This document shows positions 1 through 10,874 of a stretch of 64,000 nt of DNA, piece by piece; position 1 is the first letter of the stretch; each line of letters starts with the position of its first letter. This DNA comes from Linum tenue (lineage: Eukaryota; Streptophyta; Magnoliopsida; Malpighiales; Linaceae). The notes below the pieces were generated by a model that worked only from the letters and a program-made list of their open reading frames with translations, had not been told where the DNA came from and made no database searches. The DNA is taken from positions 66,985,703 to 67,049,702 of the forward strand of contig CAMGYJ010000002.1 in assembly GCA_946122785.1 (NCBI GenBank). Reading direction: 5' to 3'. A program made the position numbers and the translations under genes.

Positions 1-307
1 CAGGTAAAACTCTAAACTCAATCCTTATGACCTACGAAATATCGAAGGCCAATTTACAATAAGTAAAGTGCACAGAACTAGGTTCATAAAATGAATTCAA
101 AATGAACACAATGAACTAGTCACATAATCCAGTATAAATAAAACTCAAGGTTGTAGGCTTGTAGCACATGAAGACATTGAGTGTCAAATATGGAGAATAG
201 AGTGAGAGAAGTCTTACCAAAATTTGAAATTTATTGGAAACTAATACACTGTTTTGAATAGAGCGGGGACTATTAAATTCATCTATAGATAAATCTATGT
301 CTTATCT
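1..307. other. AT-rich sequence, no gene recognised
   Basis: No open frame of note and no recognisable repeat. It ends where the dispersed element copy A begins with a GGGATGGCAACGG-like terminus. Confidence 0.4.
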
Positions 308-615
308 ATAGGGATGGCAACGGATTGGGTCGGGGGCGGATAGTGCATATCCGTTATCCTACCCAAAGTAGTTCGGGTTTTACTCATACCCACACGAGAA
401 ATGGGTAGATAATTAAAAGTTAAAACCATGCTCATTCCCGTTCGGGTATCCACGATTATTTATGGCCCATGGGTAATAATTTATCCTTATAACTCCAACC
501 GATATGTTAACATTCACACGTATACTCACATTACGTTATAGGAAAAGTACGACAATCATTCACTAGAATGGAGAAAATTAATTAACACAACACAATTTCA
601 TGAAAATATTATATT
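308..615 (+). mobile_element. hAT-like non-autonomous element, copy A (truncated)
   Basis: It starts with GGGATGGCAACGGATTGGG, a terminus typical of plant elements rich in 'gggta / gggttcgg' motifs. Positions about 490-615 (from the ACTCCAACC block to the AATATTATATT block) recur nearly unchanged at about 10025-10150 in copy B. Copy A stops abruptly where LINE sequence begins at about 620, so it is truncated or was interrupted by the LINE. The shared block and terminus are seen directly. Assignment to hAT is inference from terminus style. Confidence 0.5.
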
Positions 616-636
616 TCAACCTGAGATCCGGTTGAT

Positions 637-1059
637 ATGCAGATGATTCCGGTGAATACTGGCTTGGACAAAGGTAAGGAAGTGGTTTCCTCATCTCCTC
701 TGGTTGTTCAGGGGTCTGGGGAAGTTATGATTGGGACAAATTTGGTGGGCATTGGAGACTGTTCGAAGGGTTCTTCATCTGGGACTCCTTCAAGGATGCA
801 GGGGATTAATCTAGATACTAGTTTTGCTGCAGTGGAATGTGCTTCTCCTGTTTTGCCCTCTGAAGCTGAGTTTCAGCTTGTTGTCAATGGAGCCAAGCCT
901 CGTATTTGGTCTCCACAGCCTAGTCCGACTAGTGTTCTTCCGATTTCTCATACCTTTGAGTTGCTAAGGTCGTTGGATGAAGGAGTTGTTGTCACTTTGC
1001 AGGCTGCTCCGAAGAAGGGTGGTAGAAAGGGAGGGTCACAGCCCTCTCCCTCTCAATGA
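637..1059 (+). CDS. LINE ORF1 C-terminal portion (gag-like), partial
   Basis: 140 codons, serine- and proline-rich, with a basic tail (KKGGRKGGSQPSPSQ). No zinc knuckle is seen in the retained part. The assignment rests on its position immediately 5' of an endonuclease-like ORF2. The stop TGA overlaps the ORF2 start in ATGA. The true ORF1 start is probably missing, because plant LINE ORF1 proteins are usually several hundred residues. It is a transposon remnant, not a host gene. Confidence 0.6.
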   Translation: MQMIPVNTGLDKGKEVVSSSPLVVQGSGEVMIGTNLVGIGDCSKGSSSGTPSRMQGINLDTSFAAVECASPVLPSEAEFQLVVNGAKPRIWSPQPSPTSVLPISHTFELLRSLDEGVVVTLQAAPKKGGRKGGSQPSPSQ

Positions 1060-1218
1060 TCTTTCTATTTCAGAATGTTAGAGGGTTTAACAAACCCTCT
1101 AAGCGTAGGGACTTGTATTCAGTCCTTAGGCAGCATAAGGTAGATGTGGTCGCGGTATTGGAGACTAGGGTAAGGAAGACTAAAGCTGATGAAGTGGCTG
1201 AGGGTTTTAGGATTGTAC
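1056..1218 (+). pseudogene. LINE ORF2 start: AP-endonuclease N-terminus, truncated
   Basis: The frame begins MIFLFQNVRGFNKPSKRRD and continues with VDVVAVLETRVRK. This matches the start of plant L1 ORF2: an Asn in the 'N-x-RG' motif, then 'LET' with the catalytic-site Glu. In the intact element the endonuclease nicks target DNA to prime reverse transcription. Only about 53 residues remain, and the reverse transcriptase and RNase H regions are absent here. The frame after 1218 is unrelated sequence. Confidence 0.8.
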
Positions 1219-1420
1219 AAATTCTTTTATGGTACAAACTTGTACTTTTATATAATGGTACAACTTCAAGTTGTAAAATTATATCATAACATAATGGTAC
1301 AAATTCTTTTATGGTACATCTAAACTTATACATTTCATGTTATGGTACAACTTTAAGTTGTACATTAAAGCACCAATACTAGTGTGGGTTTGAGTAATTA
1401 TAATGAAATCTGACATTGCT
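1219..1420. repeat. Short interspersed TATGGTACAA / TTGTACCAT repeats
   Basis: TATGGTACAA-type words recur about every 35-60 bp, some followed by an inverted complement (ACTTCAAGTTGTA, ACTTTAAGTTGTA). It is a locally self-similar AT-rich repeat with no coding content. Confidence 0.5.
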
Positions 1421-1429
1421 CCCTTTACA

Positions 1430-2060
1430 GGAAGAGAAATTATATGGCTGTTAGAGGTGACAATTGTATCGGATTCGTGGATTGGATTGGTAGATACATA
1501 GATCAAATAGATGGGATCCAATGGATTGATGGATTCAGAATTGGCTCAAATGGATTGGTAGATTGTCCATAAATCCAAATGACATCCAAGGCTTGGACCA
1601 AAATGTAAAATTTGAAAAGTTTTTGTACTAAAATGTCATAATGAAAATTTTTAGGTACCAAAATGTAATTTTCCAATGATATTTTCGTATAAAATATATA
1701 TTTTAGGTACCAAAATGTAAACTATAAAAAATATAGATACCAAATCGTAATTTGCCATTTGTAGTACCAAACCAATTGGATACCAATTGGATTTAGATCA
1801 AATGGATTGAATTTAAATAGATTGAATTAGGTGGATAATTTGATGGATGGATTGTATTGGATTCATGAATTTGAATTCTAATCGCTGTAATGGACAATGT
1901 ATGATGTCAACCGGGAACAAGAGGTGGCAGAAGGGCGGACCATTTGTTCGCCATGGTAAAAGATTATATACACAGCTGAACCAGCAGGGACCTTACGTGC
2001 ATAACAGAATCGGACTGTCAAACCATTACAAAGCAAAGCTGTAAAGACACATCCAGAAAT
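1430..2060. repeat. Decayed repeat rich in ATGGATTGGAT and 'accaaaatgtaa' words
   Basis: Two blocks of GGATTGG/ATGGATTG words (about 1480-1560 and 1790-1875) flank a core where 'taccaaaatgtaa' recurs four or five times. This looks like an old inverted-repeat element, but no clean termini or target duplication can be defined. The stretch lies downstream of the minus-strand gene ending at 2085 and may include its 3' UTR. Confidence 0.4.
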
Positions 2061-2084
2061 CAGATTGTGTTACATTACACAACA

Positions 2085-2939
2085 TTAAAACCACTCTCGA
2101 CGGAGAGCCCTCAAAACGCGGCCGTGCGGGGTATCCGGATCCCCACGCGCCGCCCTCTCCCGCCAATACCAACTCGCCCTCATCATCGTCTCCTCCGCCG
2201 TCTCGCTCTGCTCCGGGACCCACCCAACCACGTCAGCGCCACGGCTCTCGGCGTCCGCGGTGTCGTCGGTCTCCCTCGTGATCGGCTTCCGCGTGTCGGC
2301 GAACTCGATCTCCGAGAGAGGGGACGCCTTGTGGTGCTCGAAGTACTCCCTGTCGTCTTCTGCCGCCTCCGCCTTGCTCTGTTCCTTCCCCTTCTCCTCC
2401 GCCTCCTCCTCCGGCCAGGGCGATATCCCGGTACAGGTCACGCCGTCCAGCTGGCTTCGATCCGCTGCTGAGGTGGCGGCTGATGATGACGTGTACCTGT
2501 ACTTGCTCCGCTTCTGCTGGGCGTGTGGTTCTGCCGGGTTGTGGACCCCAACGCTTTCCAGCCTGGTGTAAGATGCGTGAGGTGGCCGCGGCGGGGACAG
2601 CGGGTCGGTCTCCGAAGTGGGCCGGTGCTCCGGCTCCTTCTCCTCCCTTTTCGCGTTGTCGGGTTCCACGTGGTCTCTCGTTTCCTGCAAAGTCCGGCTC
2701 GTCAATTAAAAAGTCCTTTTGTTCAATTAAGTGTAAACACTAGCGATTAATCGTACTAATTAATTAATTACCTCCGGCTGTCCGGAGGGAACTGCGGGCT
2801 GAACCTCGCGGTCCCTCTGTTTTGAGAAAACATCTGGGTCGGCGGTGCGGCCACCGGAGGAAAATCCTCTGGCAGGGGAAGACGGAGGAGCTCTGAGCAG
2901 TAGTCTGCGACCCACTACGAGCAATCGGGATTGCTGCAT
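2085..2939 (-). CDS. Conserved plant protein with mitochondrial-type presequence (function unknown)
   Basis: Two exons on the minus strand: 2939-2772 (56 codons) and 2684-2085 (199 codons plus stop), joined in phase 0 across an 87-bp GT-AG intron, giving 255 aa. Exon 1 begins MQQSRLLVVGRRLLLR and contains ARGFSSGGRTADPDV: Arg-rich with no acidic residue before Asp-34, typical of a mitochondrial presequence. The middle is acidic and Lys-rich, probably disordered. The C-terminal block has SPLSEIEFADTRKPITR, GWVPEQ..TAEE, RGDPDTPHGRVLRALR. From memory, similar proteins in other plants carry the same C-terminal block and presequence style and are annotated as hypothetical or LEA-like. I do not assign a function. 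The exon 1 start is chosen because only the spliced frame gives the presequence. A longer 5' leader lies at 2940-3240. Confidence 0.75.
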
Positions 2940-4185
2940 CTTTTTGCTAGATTTTGGACTGAGTGGCTGCTTTGCTTAACAATAATCTTGTAAGAAAGTG
3001 GTTTCTTTTCTTCGTACGAGACCGAGAGCCTAAAAACAGGGCGACGGGAAGGAGAAGAAGATGAAGAAGCGAAGCGATGATTCGGGAAGGGACACGTAGA
3101 TGCAGGTAGTGTCTTGCTGCTATGCAACGTGGCGGATGGAGAATTGGAAAGCGCTGGAGTCACCTGGAGGGAGGGAGAAGAATGGAGAAGCTGTGCTCCA
3201 TGTCCATGAGCAGATCTGGTAAACAAAAACATGGGCCACAAATAGAAGGCCCAGCAGAAAATTAGTCCTTCCTAATGCTTGTTCTGAGGCTCGATGACCG
3301 GACAAAATTCAGTAGGAGACGGCCCACAGTCAAAATTCAGTCGGTTTAGCAAGCAATGTGGTTTGACCGAGATATAATTGGAATATATTCGTCTACGTTG
3401 GTTTAAAAATATATGTATAAATGTGTGAAACCATTAGTTTCAAATGAATTTAAACATATATAAAAATATATTTCAAGATGAACTACTAAAATTTTTATAT
3501 ATGTATATAACATATTTCAAACCCAACTACTTACAATTTACATTCATGTATAAAGCATATCTATCAATACCAATTATATTTCCAGTGTAAGAGGTAAAGT
3601 CAACACTAATTTAAGATGGAAAATCTGGAATGGGAAGCTGGAAGAGTGGTCACAGGCGTCAATGTAAAAGTTTGAATGAGAATAAGGATTTGCCGGCATG
3701 ACACAACCAATTGTAGGGTAACGACAGACATCGACGTGGAAAGAAATATCTAAACTAGTAACTAGAAAACAAATTGGAAACTAATTTAAAGAAAAATATG
3801 TGAAAGAACCTACGGGAAAAGACGACCTGAAATTCATTATCTAATTACTTAACTAGCGGACCCAACAAATTTATTGATAGCTTATATTTTTACAAAACAT
3901 AGTTAAAAAATCAATTAATTTTGTTAAATATATAACTTATATTATATGTATAAACAAACATATATTACTTACCCTATTAAAAAAAAACAAATAATCAATC
4001 AACATCAATTTAAGTTCATTCTCGCACTGTCCTGGAATTATTTTGCTTTTGAACACCGTCATCTGTATTATTGTTGGTCAATTTCGGATAGTTTACTTTT
4101 GGTTTCGTCTAATCAATTTCGACCCGCCATCGCCGGCCCTCTCCGGATTGTTAATCCTTCAATCCCTCCCTGTCCTGATCATCAC
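2940..4185. other. Intergenic region between divergent genes; 5' leader of the minus-strand gene
   Basis: About 2940-3300 is moderately GC-rich and probably contains the 5' UTR and promoter of the minus-strand gene starting at 2939. From 3350 to 4100 the sequence is AT-rich with no coding potential or clear repeat boundaries. The last ~150 bp contain the GST promoter. Confidence 0.4.
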
Positions 4186-4193
4186 TATAAATA
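4186..4193 (+). promoter_or_regulatory. TATA box of the GSTU gene
   Basis: TATAAATA lies 115-122 bp upstream of the ATG, leaving room for a leader of about 85-90 bp. A CCAAT-type word lies just downstream at about 4206. Confidence 0.6.
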
Positions 4194-4307
4194 CGTGCTA
4201 CGTCAACCAATCAAGATCATACAGCGCAAAAGTAGAAACAGAGAGCTCCCCTGTTTTCAAACACTCTCTGCCTTTTCTTCTGGCAAGCAATTTCTGCTGC
4301 TGCAGCC

Positions 4308-5092
4308 ATGGCCGACAGCAACCATGGTGATGTGGAACTAATCGGCACTTGGCCGAGTCCATTCTCGATGCGTCCCAGGATCGCCCTCAACATTAAATCC
4401 GTTGAGTACGAGTTCCTCCAGGAGCAGGAGCAACTCTGTTCCAAGAGCGAGCTCCTCCTCCAATCCAACCCTGTCCACAAGAAAGTCCCCGTCCTTGTAC
4501 ACAACGGCAAACCCATCTGCGAATCCAACATCATCGTCGAGTACATTGACGAGGTCTGGCCCTCCGGCCCTTCCATCCTCCCCGCCGACGCCCACAATCG
4601 CGCCGTCGCACGCTTCTGGGCTGCTTATGTCGACGAAAAGGTACAATCTTTTTTGTCCACCGATAGCTGGAAGTTGGAACATTATCTTTTTAATCAATCA
4701 AATTTTCGCAGTGCTTCCCGAACTTGAGGGCGGCGGTAACTGCGGCGAGCGAGGAGGAGAAGAACAGGGCTGCGGATCAGCTGAAGGAAGTTGTAGTAAG
4801 GATGGAAGGAGCGCATGTAGAAGTGAGCAGAGGGAAGGATTTCTTCGGCGGGGACAGGATTGGGTTTGTGGACATTGCGTTTGGGAGCATGTTGGGGTGG
4901 TTGAGAGCCGTGCAAGTGATTCTGGGAGGAGTGAAGCTTCTTGATGAGGAGAAGACGCCTGGTTTGGTGAAATGGGCTGAGAAATTCTCTGCCGATCCGG
5001 CTGTTAAGGACGTGCTGCCTGAAACCGGCAAGCTGATCGAGTTTTCCAAGCTCCTCATTGCCGCAATCAGAGCTGCAGCAGCCGAGGATTAG
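4308..5092 (+). CDS. Tau-class glutathione S-transferase (GSTU)
   Basis: Two exons, 4308-4640 and 4712-5092, joined in phase 0 across a 71-bp intron, encode 237 aa (family usually about 220-235). The N-terminal thioredoxin-like domain has GTWPSPFSMRPRIAL, where the tau-class catalytic Ser sits in the SPFS motif. It also has HKKVPVLVHNGKPICESNII with the conserved cis-Pro (KVPV) and the Glu-Ser glutathione gamma-glutamyl contact. The intron lies after ...AAYVDEK, the usual single intron position of tau GSTs. The all-helical C-terminal domain has GFVDIAFGSMLGWL, the N-capping/hydrophobic core motif. It conjugates glutathione to electrophiles in the cytosol and is typically stress- or xenobiotic-induced (family knowledge). 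The start has a good context (GCCATGG). Usual tau proteins have 'SPFVxR'; here Met replaces Val, a minor change. No sign of decay. Confidence 0.95.
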
Positions 5093-5214
5093 AGGATAGA
5101 TTATGTGTATGGGCTTTATGTTGTTTTCTTGTAGCCCTGTTTCTTCAGCTTCATGTTGATTTGAGGGACTTCGTAGCTATCCCCTTGTGCCTTACTCTAT
5201 TTTGTCATAGGCAA

Positions 5215-5745
5215 TAACAATTTAAATTCGTCCCGTCCAGTAGTACCCGACTTCATTTATGATGGTGTGGAATGAGATACGAGTACTATTTTCAATATGT
5301 CACTTCCCATCATGTTTAAATCCCGACTCGTCTTATTTCAAGTTGATTCAATATTTATTTTTATTTATTTTAGTTTTTTCTCAATTATATTTGCACCTAA
5401 TGAAACTTTAAATAGGTGCAATAATTTTATCTATTAATTAATTAGACTCGATTACCAATTCTATTATCACTATTTTCATTCATGAAGCATTTTACCTTTG
5501 ATTTATCGTATGAAGCATTTTCCCTTTGATTTATCGTAAGAAAAAGAAGAAAATTGTATTTATTTTCTTCATATAACACATGATAATCGATTGAATTGTC
5601 GCGATCCGTAATCGTGCAAGTATTACCCGACCTGCTTATAAAAAAAAAGTATTATCCAACCTAATTTGCATTTGGTGCGGGGCATGTAAGGGTATTGAGA
5701 TATCTGCAATACCCCACCCCACCCCACCTATTTGCCATCACTAGT
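5215..5745. repeat. Probable non-autonomous hAT-like element downstream of GSTU
   Basis: Starts near AGGCAATAACAATTTAAA. Ends in ACCCCACCTATTTGCCATCAC, the reverse complement of a GTGATGGCAAATAGG terminus like those of copies A and B. It has words such as CCCGACTCG and TACCCGAC typical of this repeat type. No target duplication was resolved. Confidence 0.4.
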
Positions 5746-6430
5746 CATTGATCAGAAGATGAACATGAGTTTTGCGGGTCTTATTATGGTAAAAGGAAGT
5801 GATTAAGGTTCATGCATGTACCTTTTCAAACAACTCGAGCTATTGGAATTAAATAGTTTATGACATGAAGTGTTGGTTTGATCGTTAGGTCGCATGTCTA
5901 ATCCCTCACAACCTCCAATATTAAAATTGACTTTGTAGAACACGTGTTGCACACAAATAAACTTATAGATGCGATAAATGAAATATTATCAATTATGGAT
6001 TGGTCGTTTAGTTATGTGGATTGGGCCTAACCCGTTGCTAAAGCCCAATAGTGTAATGAGATGGGTGTCGGTCTTTATCTCAACGTCTTCAACCTTAGAC
6101 CAACAAGGTGATGCACTTGTTGAGAAGCAAACACAATATAGAGGAGAGTAAGGAGAAGAAAACGTACACATGATGTTTTGTTCAACGAGTTTAGCCTATT
6201 GCTTTACGCCTCGGCTCAAAGGTAACCGAACCTTTGAGACCTATTGTGTAGGTTTTTATCTTATTCCTATCTAACTCTAAGTTGAGTCCCTTAGGGTATA
6301 ACTCAAACCCTTGACAAGACTAGAGCAATATACTCATTTCTCTCTTCCTCACAAGCACTCACGCTAAAAGGAGTAACTACACAACCTCGCACAACCACTC
6401 AAGCAATACAACAGTGAACTCCTATAACTT
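5746..6430. other. Non-coding sequence, nothing recognised
   Basis: Mixed-composition sequence with no credible open frame or bounded repeat. It may be an internal part of a decayed retroelement continuous with the LTR-like block that follows. Confidence 0.3.
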
Positions 6431-6439
6431 CTTACACAT

Positions 6440-7330
6440 ATTGATAACTAATGACTCGATATTTGCACATGTTTTCCCCTTTGTTTCTTGATCATTTAAG
6501 CTCGTATTATCGCTTCTTTGGCCTATTTTACGCTAGGTTGTATTCTTTTGTCACATTTCAGGTCCTAGCACATAAAGTGAAGCATAGGCGCAAGTTTCAA
6601 GTCAATTGAAGATCAATTGGCGACTCGGGGGAAGAAACTCGGGTATGACCCAAAGAATAATAGATTTATACCTCCTTTAATGGAAAAATAATCATGTAAT
6701 CTGTGCATTGAAGAAAGATGACGAGACTACGAGCGTCATGGATCAAACAGCAAAGATTCGGAGTTTGGATGAGGGAGAAATGACCGAAAGACAACATCCT
6801 CTCTAGAGTTACGGGCTGGCCTTCAAAGTTACGGCCATGACCGTAACTTGGCCATTTTGGCCGTAACTCGGGGCAACGGGAGGCAGAATGCATTCTAGAA
6901 GTTACGGGCTGAACCCCAAAGGTTATGGCCGTAACTTGGTTTCTGTGAGTTGTATAAATGCTTTTGCGGATTCTGAAGGGGGATAGCTGGGTTTTGGTTC
7001 CCAAACACCCAAGGGACTAACCAAAAAGAGAGAGAGAGAGAGAGCGATTTGAGGGCATTATTGGAGTGGAATTGGAGGATTTCTTTGCCTTGAAAACTCG
7101 AGGAACAAGCCCAGACTTGAAGACTGATCATCTGAAGATTCTTACTGCAGTCTTTCCCTTCTCTATGGAGTAACTTCCCTTCACTTAGGTTTTGAGGAAC
7201 CCTAGCCATGTTTGTTTGATTGGATGATTGTATGAGTACTCTTACTTGATGATCTTGAGTTCATATTAAATCTATGCATGTTTTCATCATTCAATTCTGC
7301 TTTAGTTGAGATTATTTATTCGGCTAACCG
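6440..7330 (+). mobile_element. LTR-like remnant of a Ty3/gypsy-type retrotransposon
   Basis: The block has the style of plant gypsy LTRs: 'gatatttgcacatgttttc', 'caggtcctagcac', 'tggcgactcgggg', then repeated GTTACGG / CCGTAAC words at about 6811-6940. It also has a (GA)n tract at 7027-7042 and a late 'gattgtatgagtactc' segment. No gag or pol frame is present, and no second LTR was found, so a solo or truncated LTR is likely. The call is by resemblance only. Confidence 0.35.
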
Positions 7331-7632
7331 AGAAGGAAGAAGGAGAATTAACTAGAGAAGCAGGGACGGTGGTCGATGATGGACTGGAGAAGTGGGACGT
7401 TTTCCTGAAAGCTCAAATCGAGAAGGAGAAAGAAGTAAGAAGTAGAAAGAATTAAAGAAATAAGGGGGAAAAAAGTAACGAGCACCCACCCAGTACCCAT
7501 TTTAATAACCGGTAACCGGCTAACCGGTAAATCACTTGACACGATTCGGTATACCGTTAACCAGTTAGCTGGTTATCGCTTAGAAAATTATCATTTAAAC
7601 CGGTTACCGACCGATTAGCATCCTAATGTAGA
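7331..7632. repeat. Palindrome-rich repeat with CCGGTTAACC / GGTAACCGG words
   Basis: At 7495-7620 there are nested inverted words (ACCGGTAACCGGCTAACCGG, CCGTTAACC, AAACCGGTTACCGACCG). This is a typical end of a small inverted-repeat element. The left end near 7320 (CGGCTAACCGAG) may be its partner. Non-coding. Confidence 0.4.
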
Positions 7633-9052
7633 GTATGAGCTAATTCAAGTATCCAATCCCATTTTTGTGAATGATGCCAAGGTGGGGAAGATGGTGAAGA
7701 AAGAGTTAATAAAGGAAAAATGTCTATTTTGCAAGAGTGAGTTGGCTGCCAATTCAAGAGTTAATGGTACTTCTGCTCTTCATTCTCACAAAAATTCATT
7801 GAGAAGAAAGAGGGTGGCACAAGGTGGTCAAATGAAATAGGCTCTACTATCAAGTGGTGAAAGGACAAGAATGTTAAGCAATTGGAAATATGAACAAGGT
7901 ACAATTAGACTTGCATTAGCTCAAATGGTAGCTGTGGATGAGCTACCATTTAAGTTTGTCGAACGATGAGGGTTTAATGTCTTGTTGTATTTCCTAGTTT
8001 AAGATCTCTTGTAGGAAGAGTATTAGACAAGATGGCTTCATATTTTTTGTTGAAGGGAAGAGGCAACTAACTAATTATTTCAAAATCAAGTGTGATGGTG
8101 GAGTCTCCCTTACAATAGATTGTTGGACTCCTATTCAGAATTTCAATTATCTAAGCTTGACTACTTATTTTTGTTGGAAATGATTGGAAGTTACTTACAC
8201 AAGAAGATCATACGTTTTCGTCGCATTACAAGCCGCAAGAGTCTTGATATTGTCGAGACAATTGTGGGTCTTTTGGAGGAGTGGGGTTTCAAATATATTT
8301 TTGCCATCACAGTTGATAATGCAAGTGCAAATGATACTATAGTTGGCTTCTTAAAAGAGAAATTGATAAGTTGGGGTAGTAGTTTTAAGAATGAGACATA
8401 TTTGCATATGCTTTATGTAGCTTATATCATCAATATGATTGTGACTGATGGATTAGAGCAAATTGGAGTAGTTGTGGAACAGAATAGGGAGTGGGTACGT
8501 GCGTCTCCTAGCAGGTTGGAGAAATTTAGTAAGTGTATGAGATTCCATCACATTGAGCGGAAGAAGATGCGTTTGCATGTTCCCACTAAGTGAATTTTTA
8601 CCTTCTTAACGTTAGAGGCAGCAGAGGTGTATGAAAAGGCATTTAAACTTGTCGATATGGAGGATGGGAAGTTTAAGGTAAATTTCCTCAAGACAAAGAA
8701 GCACAAAGGCGAAACAATTGGTCCTCCAAGTGCATCAGATTGGGAGAGTGCTAGAAATTTGTGCTCGCACTTAAGATATTTTCATGAATTCACCTTACTT
8801 GTACCTGGTACTAAATATGTAAATCTCATCTATTTTTTAGGGAGATTTGCAATATTTTTCTTCAAGTCAAGACAATGGAGGATAATGAGGATGACTAGGT
8901 TAGGAATATGACACTTATAATGCATGCAAAGGTAGAAAAATATTGGTATGAGATGGAGGATGAGAATTCAAGAATGAATAGGTTGTTCTACATTGCAGTG
9001 GTGTTTGATCGTAGACTCAAGATGAAGTATCCAGCTCATTTGTTTGGATAAT
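7633..9052 (+). pseudogene. Decayed hAT transposase (BED-finger, RICESLEEPER-like)
   Basis: In shifting frames this stretch reads as a plant hAT transposase. First comes a BED-type zinc finger piece (CLFCKSELAANS..NGTSALHSH), then VDELPFKFVE, ITVDNASANDTIVGFLKEKL, a degenerate 'CAHILNLIV' equivalent (YVAYIINMIVTDGLEQI), and WVRASPSRLEKF. The C-terminal part has LVDMEDGKFKV, SASDWESARNLC, LKMKYPAHLFG. In-frame stops (about 7837, 7967, 8590) and frame changes show it is dead. ITVDNAS contains a catalytic Asp of the RNase H-like fold. No terminal repeats or target duplication were found. The hAT C-terminal dimerisation domain is missing. Confidence 0.85.
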
Positions 9053-9059
9053 CATGAAT

Positions 9060-9570
9060 GGATCAAATAATTTTTAACGATTGGACATGAAACCAAATGA
9101 TGAAAAACCTTGGTTTGACTGAATAACTACTTTAGTATTTTAAGCATAAAATAAATTAAAAAAAAGTTATAACATGAACTAAACCATCCAGCCCTAATTA
9201 CAAATTTTTTCATGCTTCCTCTTCTTCGTTTCTCATCTTCCATGCTGATTTTAAGTGGTTCACTACCGACTTGTGCCTTAAATATTAATTTAAATATGAT
9301 AAAATTTTTGGGTGATTTATTTTGTGAGCAAGGTTAAATGATTTGCTAGAACTTTTGGTTAGGAATGATATAGATTTGAAATCGCTTATAATTAGTGACA
9401 AATTCAATTATAAATTTGTGTATTGGATATACATATTCTATTTCATGGTGTACAAACGATTCTATTAATGATTGACCAAAATTCTTCTAACGATTAATTA
9501 CTGAACTAAAAACCAATAACTTTTTCAGTTCAACATCGAGTCCGGTTATAAAAAAAAGAAGCATATATAT
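9060..9570. other. AT-rich intergenic sequence, nothing recognised
   Basis: No coding frame and no bounded repeat seen. Confidence 0.35.
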
Positions 9571-9577
9571 CTTATAG

Positions 9578-10402
9578 AGATGGCAATGAGCCAGGTTGAG
9601 CTGAGTTTTGTCAAACCAAAATCCATGATTATATCCACCAAAAAATCTCAGGGGTAAAATCCAATGGGTTTGGAAAATTCAAACCCAACTCATCCCGCTG
9701 GGTATCCGCGTGTTCATGAATATCAATGGGTTCTATAAATGCACAATAACTTCCTGTCAAAATAAAAGTCTAACATCAATCTTACTATACAAATTATTCG
9801 TACAATAAACACCTTTTAGAGCATACTAGTAAATCACAAATAATCCATACAAATTGTTCAATATTAAAGATAAACATCCATAAAGTACATAATTAATTGA
9901 AAGCTTCTTCTTCCTTGTCAACTAAACTTCTTCACTTTCCACTCCATAATATCAACTTCATTCTACTCAATTATGAATAACAAATTAGATGGGTACGGGT
10001 TGTATATGGCTAAACTTGAACCCAACTCCAACCAATATGTTAACATTCACACGTATTCTTACAATACGTAAGAGGAAAAGTACGACAATAATTCACTAGA
10101 ATGAAGAAAATTAATTAAAACACCACAATTTCATGAAAATATTATATTTATATATAAAATATAAAATATGTTAGTGAAAAATAATGATTATTTCTAGACA
10201 AAATACATATGCATGTGTATAATCAGACGAGTTCGAGTTGGATAGTGAGAAACTCAAGCCCACCCATTACCCGCAATATTCGGGTTCGGGTTTTAACCGT
10301 ACCCAACTAAATTTCCTTCGAATTCGGGTTTTACCCTACACGATTAGGTTGGATTCGGGCGGATATCCACGATTACGGATATGTTTGACATCCCTACCTA
10401 AT
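9578..10402. mobile_element. hAT-like non-autonomous element, copy B
   Basis: Begins TAGAGATGGCAATGAGCC and ends GACATCCCTA, whose reverse complement is TAGGGATGTC. Positions 10025-10150 match copy A (about 490-615) closely. The subterminal parts carry 'gggttcgggtttt' and 'gggtatccgcg' words. It is about 0.8 kb with no coding frame. The short 61-codon frame inside is not credible. Confidence 0.55.
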
Positions 10403-10874
10403 GTATATACTCCTTTGGGCTAGTGGCTACGACTACGAGCCCATCCATACTCCAACTAGGACTAAAGTTTGACGGGCCTCGGCGTTAACACCAGAGTCCC
10501 AACCCAAGCCTGTAACAGAAATCGAACCCAAGAAACTCGATCTTCAAGTTTTCATGTAGAGAGGACAAATTGGCAGGCAGCAGGATGCGGTGTGCTACGC
10601 GACAACCGAACTTGACAACGCCTTCTTGAAAAGATCAAGCTTTGATTGATCAAAATAAGTTCTTATCCTTCTTTCCAAAGGGAGAAACCGACTTGATCAT
10701 AAGTTCAGATAATCGAATAAAACACATAGTTATCTTGTCTGGACTGATTCGTACAAACATACTTTCTGCCGCTTAGTTGCAACTACCTCAATAATCTATT
10801 CATATCGTGTAATTGCCCCCTTTTCACTTCCCACATTTCAAAGCTGCGATCTTTGGCCTCTACGATAAGCGGAA
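10403..10874 (+). promoter_or_regulatory. Upstream region of the TTC38-like gene
   Basis: Mixed-composition sequence between transposon copy B and the ATG at 10875. No convincing TATA box at a standard distance. The leader from about 10800 is pyrimidine-rich. The promoter must be short or overlap the element end. Confidence 0.35.

Larger units (their letters stand above)
620..1218 (+). mobile_element. L1-type LINE fragment: end of ORF1 and start of ORF2
   Basis: An open frame (637-1059) is followed directly by a frame (from 1056) that begins like the apurinic endonuclease of plant L1 LINEs. Homology stops at about 1218 (after ...EVAEGFRI), where short GGTACAA repeats take over. LINE insertions are usually 5'-truncated, so a piece from the middle of the element implies later deletion or rearrangement. 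No poly(A) tail or target duplication is visible. Confidence 0.75.

Noticed and set aside
2067..2750. Plus-strand open frames over the 2.1-2.7 kb region
   Set aside because: They mirror the GC-rich minus-strand gene, which alone has a conserved protein, a matching intron and a presequence.
5212..5745. Possibility that this is 3' UTR of the GST gene
   Set aside because: The terminus-like ends and repeat words fit a transposon better, and the GST 3' end needs only about 120 bp.
6800..6950. GTTACGG / CCGTAAC repeats as a CRISPR-like or regulatory array
   Set aside because: Irregular, few, and of the kind found in plant gypsy LTRs; CRISPR does not occur in plant nuclear DNA.
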